In this document: positions 32,029 through 32,758 of the stretch, one piece after another
How positions within the stretch are numbered: the stretch's first letter is position 1
How the letters are laid out: each line of letters begins with the position of its first letter
Assembly: GCF_004348415.1 (NCBI RefSeq)
Contig: NZ_SMKI01000018.1
Coordinates: 1-32,758, forward strand
Reading direction: 5' to 3'
DNA: 32,758 bases
DNA from: Streptomyces hainanensis
Lineage (GTDB): Bacteria > Actinomycetota > Actinomycetes > Streptomycetales > Streptomycetaceae
Notes under the pieces: model-generated
What the model saw: only the letters and a program-made list of their open reading frames with translations
Told to the model about the DNA's origin: nothing
Database searches by the model: none
Program-made: the position numbers and the translations under genes

Positions 32029-32061
32029 CGTCGCCTCTCCCTATCCGCGCTCCCCCAAACT

Positions 32062-32077
32062 ATGTACGTTTGTACAT
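32062..32077. promoter_or_regulatory. putative TetR operator
   Basis: ATGTACGTTTGTACAT is a perfect 6-4-6 inverted repeat in an AT-rich island. It lies 34 bases before the tetR-family start and 63 bases before the transporter ATG, the usual place for the operator of a divergent TetR pair. A TAGTTT -10-like string on the minus strand abuts it. Confidence 0.75.
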
Positions 32078-32139
32078 GGAAGTTCGGTGGGCAGCCCGCG
32101 CGCTTCCGTCCCGTCGTCGATCGCGAAAGCACATCATCC

Positions 32140-32758
32140 ATGGACCTCGCCACGCGGCGCCGCCAACGGTCGCTGTTCGTCTTCTTCCTGCTGCCCGGCA
32201 TCGCCATCTCCTCGTGGGTGACCCGCACACCGGACATCCGCGACCAGTTGGAGGCGTCGACGGCACAGATGGGTCTGGTGCTCTTCGGCCTCTCGGTCGG
32301 TTCGATGATCGGCATCCTCAGCTCCGGGGCGCTGGTGTCCCGCCTCGGCACCCGGCCGGTCATCGGCATCGGGACGACGCTGGTCGTGGTCAGCATGGCC
32401 GTCATCGGGTGCGGGGCCCTGATCCCCTCGGCACCCGTGGTCACGGCCGGTCTGGCCCTGTTCGGCGCGGGCATGGGGTCGGGCGAGGTCGCCGTCAACA
32501 TCGACGGCGCGCGGGTGGAGTCCCTCACCGGCCGCACCGTCCTGCCGACCCTGCACGGATTCTTCAGCCTCGGCACGGTGGCCGGGGCATCGCTCGGCAT
32601 CCTCTCCACGGCCGTGGAGTTCCCCGTCCACTGGCACCTGCTGGCCATCGCGGTGCTGGCGGCCCTGCTCTTCGCCGCCGCCTACGGTGCCATCCCCGCC
32701 GGCGTCGGCAAGCGGGCCGGCGGTGCCGGGGAGGCCGGGGACGGAACCGGGTCCGGGG
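32140..32758 (+). CDS. MFS transporter (5' part; runs off the window)
   Basis: An open frame from ATG at 32140 continues without a stop to the window end (206 codons). About six hydrophobic helices are visible: residues 11-30, 44-65, 75-93, 99-118, 139-157 and 164-185, matching the N-terminal half of a 12-helix major facilitator. The motif SRLGTRPVIGIG after helix 2 resembles MFS motif A. A charged Gly-rich stretch begins at about 188 (central loop). The N terminus (FFLLPGIAISSWVTRTPDIR) resembles YbjJ-type or fucose-permease-like MFS members, so the substrate could be a sugar or a drug. There is no good ribosome binding site, and no earlier in-frame start exists near. It is probably repressed by the divergent TetR. 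Confidence 0.88.
   Translation, partial: MDLATRRRQRSLFVFFLLPGIAISSWVTRTPDIRDQLEASTAQMGLVLFGLSVGSMIGILSSGALVSRLGTRPVIGIGTTLVVVSMAVIGCGALIPSAPVVTAGLALFGAGMGSGEVAVNIDGARVESLTGRTVLPTLHGFFSLGTVAGASLGILSTAVEFPVHWHLLAIAVLAALLFAAAYGAIPAGVGKRAGGAGEAGDGTGSG

Overview
The window is about 32.8 kb of very GC-rich DNA with C/G-ended codons, frequent GTG starts and ATGA/GTGA/TGATG overlaps. Gene order and protein content (BldD, the actinobacterial IHF MihF/sIHF, 107-aa and 90-aa forms of MihF and RpoZ) point to Streptomyces or a close relative in the Streptomycetaceae. Most of it is conserved core chromosome. No rRNA, tRNA, CRISPR array, insertion sequence or phage gene was seen.

Layout. (1) 102-9250, all plus: DUF6167-like protein, alaS, ruvX, mltG, aroE, aroC, aroK, aroB. 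Most junctions overlap by 1-4 bases; mltG and aroC have their own leaders. This joins tRNA charging, Holliday-junction processing, peptidoglycan chain termination and four shikimate-pathway steps. (2) 9329-12402, plus: a putative 25-codon leaderless ORF coupled to a P-loop kinase-like gene, an M24 peptidase-like gene that has lost key metal ligands, efp and nusB. The block ends at a strong bidirectional terminator shared with bldD. (3) bldD (minus) diverges from the pyr operon. The shared 197-bp region holds a clear bldD promoter overlapped by a BldD-box-like palindrome and, on the other side, a PyrR-binding RNA hairpin that can occlude the pyrR ribosome binding site. (4) 13167-23241: pyrR, pyrB, pyrC, a membrane PH-like protein, carA, carB, pyrD, pyrF. 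From pyrB onward the genes overlap, giving every step from bicarbonate/glutamine to UMP except pyrE. (5) 23471-26065: mihF, gmk, rpoZ, a strong terminator, coaBC.

(6) 26302-32758 is the accessory-looking part. metK has atypical codon use over about its first 1 kb and is followed after 1 nt by an adenosine kinase gene. In the Streptomyces chromosomes I know, priA follows metK instead. Then come a convergent 899-aa LuxR-type ATPase regulator (LAL) with one TTA (bldA) codon and an AT-richer 5' part, a TetR regulator, and a divergent MFS transporter gene cut by the window edge, with a palindromic operator between the last two.

The most useful leads are the M24 protein lacking metal ligands next to efp, the leaderless short ORF coupled to the P-loop gene, the PyrR hairpin, competing hairpins in the mihF leader, the metK/adoK junction with its codon mosaic, and the bldA-type codon in the LAL gene. 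I found no convincing multi-gene system that is entirely new.
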